44,131 bases of DNA, from positions 1 to 44,131 of the forward strand of contig NZ_VMQU01000037.1 in assembly GCF_007714205.1 (NCBI RefSeq). The letters run 5' to 3'. The position numbers were made by a program, and so were the translations under genes. This document shows positions 42,136-44,131 of this stretch, in pieces. This DNA comes from Mycobacterium helveticum. GTDB taxonomy: Bacteria > Actinomycetota > Actinomycetes > Mycobacteriales > Mycobacteriaceae. A model generated the notes under the pieces. That model was given only the letters and a program-made list of their open reading frames with translations, had not been told where the DNA came from and ran no database searches. How positions within the stretch are numbered: the first letter of the stretch is position 1; each line of letters starts with the position of its first letter.

Positions 42136-42170
42136 TTGGTTAACTAATTAATGGGAAGGGATTGAGCATA

Positions 42171-43382
42171 GTGAGCGAAAAGGGTCGGCTGTTCACCAGT
42201 GAGTCGGTGACCGAGGGACATCCGGACAAGATCTGCGACGCGATCAGCGACTCGGTCCTCGACTCGCTGCTGGCCGCGGACCCCCGCTCGCGGGTGGCCG
42301 TCGAGACGCTGGTCACCACCGGGCAGGTGCACGTGGTGGGCGAGGTGACGACGACGGCCAAGGAGGCGTTCGCCGGCATCGCCAACACCGTGCGCGAGCG
42401 GATCCTGGAGATCGGCTACGACTCGTCGGACAAGGGCTTCGACGGGCTCACCTGCGGGGTCAACATCGCGATCGGCGCGCAGTCGCCCGACATCGCCCAG
42501 GGGGTCGACACCGCCCACGAGGCGCGGGTGGAGGGTGCGGCGGACCCGCTGGACGCCCAGGGCGCCGGCGACCAGGGCCTGATGTTCGGCTACGCGATCA
42601 ACGAGACCCCGGAGATGATGCCGCTGCCCATCGCGCTGGCGCACCGGCTGTCGCGGCGGCTGACCGAGGTCCGCAAGAGCGGTGTGCTGCCCTACCTGCG
42701 GCCCGACGGCAAGACGCAGGTCACCATCGGCTACGAGGGCAACGTCCCGGTCCGCCTGGACACCGTGGTCATGTCCACGCAGCACGCCGCCGACGTCGAC
42801 CTGGAGAACACCCTCACTCCCGACCTGCGGGAGAAGGTGCTCAACACCGTGCTCAACGACCTGGCGCACGACACGCTGGACACGTCGTCGACGCGGCTGC
42901 TGATCAACCCGACCGGCAAGTTCGTGCTCGGCGGCCCGATGGGCGACGCGGGGCTCACCGGCCGCAAGATCATCGTCGACACCTACGGCGGCTGGGCCCG
43001 CCACGGCGGCGGCGCCTTCTCGGGCAAGGACCCGTCCAAGGTGGACCGGTCGGCGGCGTACGCGATGCGCTGGGTCGCCAAGAACATCGTGGGCGCCGGC
43101 CTGGCGGAGCGGGTCGAGGTGCAGGTGGCCTACGCCATCGGCAAGGCCGCGCCGGTGGGCCTGTTCGTCGAGACCTTCGGCTCCGAGACCGTCGACCCCG
43201 TCAAGATCGAGAAGGCCATCGGCGAGGTGTTCGACCTGCGGCCGGGTGCGATCGTCCGCGACCTGGACCTGCTGCGCCCGATCTACGCGCAGACCGCCGC
43301 GTACGGCCACTTCGGTCGCACCGACATCGAACTGCCCTGGGAGCAGCTCAACAAGGTCGACGAGCTCAAGGCCGCCATCTAA
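42171..43382 (+). CDS. metK: S-adenosylmethionine synthetase
   Basis: Forms SAM from ATP and methionine. 403 residues with [20 protein letters not shown] (ATP site), [12 protein letters not shown] and the P-loop-like [21 protein letters not shown] 42171 ([12 protein letters not shown]) matches family starts; TTG 42162 is in frame but less likely. GGAAGGGA at 42153-42160 is the ribosome-binding site. No SAM riboswitch is apparent in the short leader. Confidence 0.97.
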   Translation: MSEKGRLFTSESVTEGHPDKICDAISDSVLDSLLAADPRSRVAVETLVTTGQVHVVGEVTTTAKEAFAGIANTVRERILEIGYDSSDKGFDGLTCGVNIAIGAQSPDIAQGVDTAHEARVEGAADPLDAQGAGDQGLMFGYAINETPEMMPLPIALAHRLSRRLTEVRKSGVLPYLRPDGKTQVTIGYEGNVPVRLDTVVMSTQHAADVDLENTLTPDLREKVLNTVLNDLAHDTLDTSSTRLLINPTGKFVLGGPMGDAGLTGRKIIVDTYGGWARHGGGAFSGKDPSKVDRSAAYAMRWVAKNIVGAGLAERVEVQVAYAIGKAAPVGLFVETFGSETVDPVKIEKAIGEVFDLRPGAIVRDLDLLRPIYAQTAAYGHFGRTDIELPWEQLNKVDELKAAI

Positions 43383-43390
43383 CCTTTTCC

Positions 43391-43450
43391 GCGAGCAGAC
43401 GCAAAATCCCCCGACACGCCGCGCGTGCGGGGGATTTTGCGTCTGCTCGC
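43391..43450. terminator. 22-bp perfect inverted repeat between convergent genes
   Basis: Bases 43391-43412 are the exact reverse complement of 43429-43450 (arms contain GCAAAATCCCCC / GGGGGATTTTGC). The 16-nt loop itself can pair CACGC with GCGTG. The position between metK (plus) and the PPOX-family gene (minus) suggests a bidirectional terminator or a dispersed palindromic element. Confidence 0.75.
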
Positions 43451-43451
43451 G

Positions 43452-44021
43452 CTACCGGCGGGGCGGCAGCGGGTGGTCGGGGTCCAGCGCGGGCAGGCCG
43501 TCGATGCTGTGCCGGTTGCGGTCCAGCAGACTCGCGAACTTCGCGTCGGTAGCCTTGGCGTGATGCGCGTCCAGCACGGGCCGTTCGTCGACGAGTTCGT
43601 AATAGGGCACCGCGAATCCGCACGCGTCGGCGATCTGCTCGACGTCGATGACGACCGCGGCCCGGACGCCGGCGTGCCGATCGCCGAAATGCGCGCTCAG
43701 GCCGTCGAACTCGGCGTCGTCGGGGCGTACCACCCGCCCGGTCCCGAACAGCCGCAGGATCCGCGGCGTGCGGGTGAACGAGCAGAACATGATCGTGATC
43801 CGGCCGTTGTCCCGCAGGTGTGCGATGGTCTCCGCGCCGCTGCCGAACAGGTCGAGGTAGGCGACGGTGTGGTCGTCGAGCACGGCGAAGGTGTCGTGAT
43901 AACCCTTGGGGGACAGATTGATTCGGCCCCCCGCGGAGGGCGCGGTGGCGACGAAGAACATGGCCTGCCGGGCGATGAAGTCCCGGAGCGACCCGTCCAG
44001 GTGGGAGAACTCCTTGGCCAC
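43452..44021 (-). CDS. Pyridoxamine 5'-phosphate oxidase-family (split-barrel) protein
   Basis: A 189-residue split-barrel flavin/F420-type protein: FIARQAMFFVATA, INLSPKGYHDTFAVLD, DLFGSGAETIAHL, ITIMFCSFTRTPRILRLFGTG, in the order usual for PPOX-like proteins such as those of Rv1155-type or general-stress FMN proteins. Substrate and cofactor cannot be fixed from sequence. GTG 44021 is preferred since TACGCT lies 7 nt upstream; in-frame starts up to 44105 would add a basic tail. Confidence 0.82.
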   Translation of the reverse strand: MAKEFSHLDGSLRDFIARQAMFFVATAPSAGGRINLSPKGYHDTFAVLDDHTVAYLDLFGSGAETIAHLRDNGRITIMFCSFTRTPRILRLFGTGRVVRPDDAEFDGLSAHFGDRHAGVRAAVVIDVEQIADACGFAVPYYELVDERPVLDAHHAKATDAKFASLLDRNRHSIDGLPALDPDHPLPPRR

Positions 44022-44028
44022 GCGTGAA

Positions 44029-44034
44029 AGCGTA
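44029..44034 (-). promoter_or_regulatory. -10 box of a leaderless promoter for the PPOX-family gene
   Basis: On the minus strand TACGCT (44034 to 44029) is followed after 7 nt by GTG 44021, with no Shine-Dalgarno sequence between. Confidence 0.5.
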
Positions 44035-44131
44035 GCCCTGGGCCGTGTTGCCCGCCTAGCCCCGTTTTCCGCACCGATCGAGCGTAAGGCCTGACCTTTC
44101 GGCATCCGATCCGCGCATGGCTGACTGTGGT

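Noticed and set aside
42053..42170. SAM riboswitch before metK
   Set aside because: The leader is short and the one clear hairpin lacks the conserved SAM-I or SAM-IV core.

Overview
The window is high-G+C actinobacterial chromosome and almost certainly Mycobacterium. Proteins and gene order match the M. tuberculosis blocks Rv2559c-Rv2531c (rarA, yjbQ, alaS, ruvX, mltG, aroE, prepilin peptidase, aroC-aroK-aroB-aroQ, Rv2536, pepQ, efp, nusB, Rv2531c) and Rv1379-Rv1392 (pyrR, pyrB, pyrC, Rv1382, carA, carB, pyrF, mihF, gmk, rpoZ, coaBC, metK). In M. tuberculosis these blocks lie far apart. Here they are joined on one strand, separated by six accessory genes. Starts are often GTG, genes often overlap by 1-4 nt, and several starts have a -10 box 6-8 nt upstream as in leaderless mycobacterial transcripts. 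Locus tags are from memory; no search was run.

Layout. 1-1.3 kb: rarA 3' part, with an in-frame stop close to the window edge, and an apparently internally deleted Rv2557/Rv2558-like gene on the minus strand. 1.4-7.7 kb: yjbQ, alaS, ruvX, mltG, aroE and a short prepilin peptidase. 7.7-13.0 kb: the shikimate genes aroC-aroK-aroB-aroQ, a membrane protein on the minus strand, and pepQ. 13.0-18.26 kb: a compact integrated element. 18.3-22.2 kb: efp, nusB and an Orn/Lys/Arg decarboxylase-family gene. 22.2-29.6 kb: a minus-strand group (methyltransferase, serine hydrolase, GNAT), a plus-strand SWIM-SNF2 helicase and a minus-strand nhaA. 29.6-38.5 kb: the pyrimidine operon from a PyrR-binding RNA leader through pyrF. 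38.5-44 kb: a HTH-TOBE regulator (minus), mihF, gmk, rpoZ, coaBC, metK, and a PPOX-family flavoprotein (minus).

The outstanding feature is the roughly 5.3 kb element at 12961-18257. It is bounded by a perfect 22-bp direct repeat made of the last codons of pepQ. It carries a leftward cluster: a tyrosine recombinase, a zinc-ribbon protein overlapping it by 4 nt, a small phage-type protein, a 793-residue primase-polymerase/helicase with winged-helix and zinc-ribbon ends, and a small 3' ORF. A single rightward gene encodes a secreted protein made of two near-identical 38-residue disulfide repeats. No capsid, terminase, portal, lysis or conjugation gene is visible, so it looks like a minimal integrating replicon or phage satellite. 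Integration rebuilds the pepQ end with an altered C-terminus and separates pepQ from efp, whose ribosome-binding site originally overlapped the pepQ stop codon.

In the pyr operon, the pyrC-Rv1382, Rv1382-carA and carA-carB gaps are spanned by very short ORFs whose start and stop codons overlap the flanking genes. The carA-carB peptide is arginine-rich and lies across two hairpins, which may bear on control of carbamoyl-phosphate synthesis.
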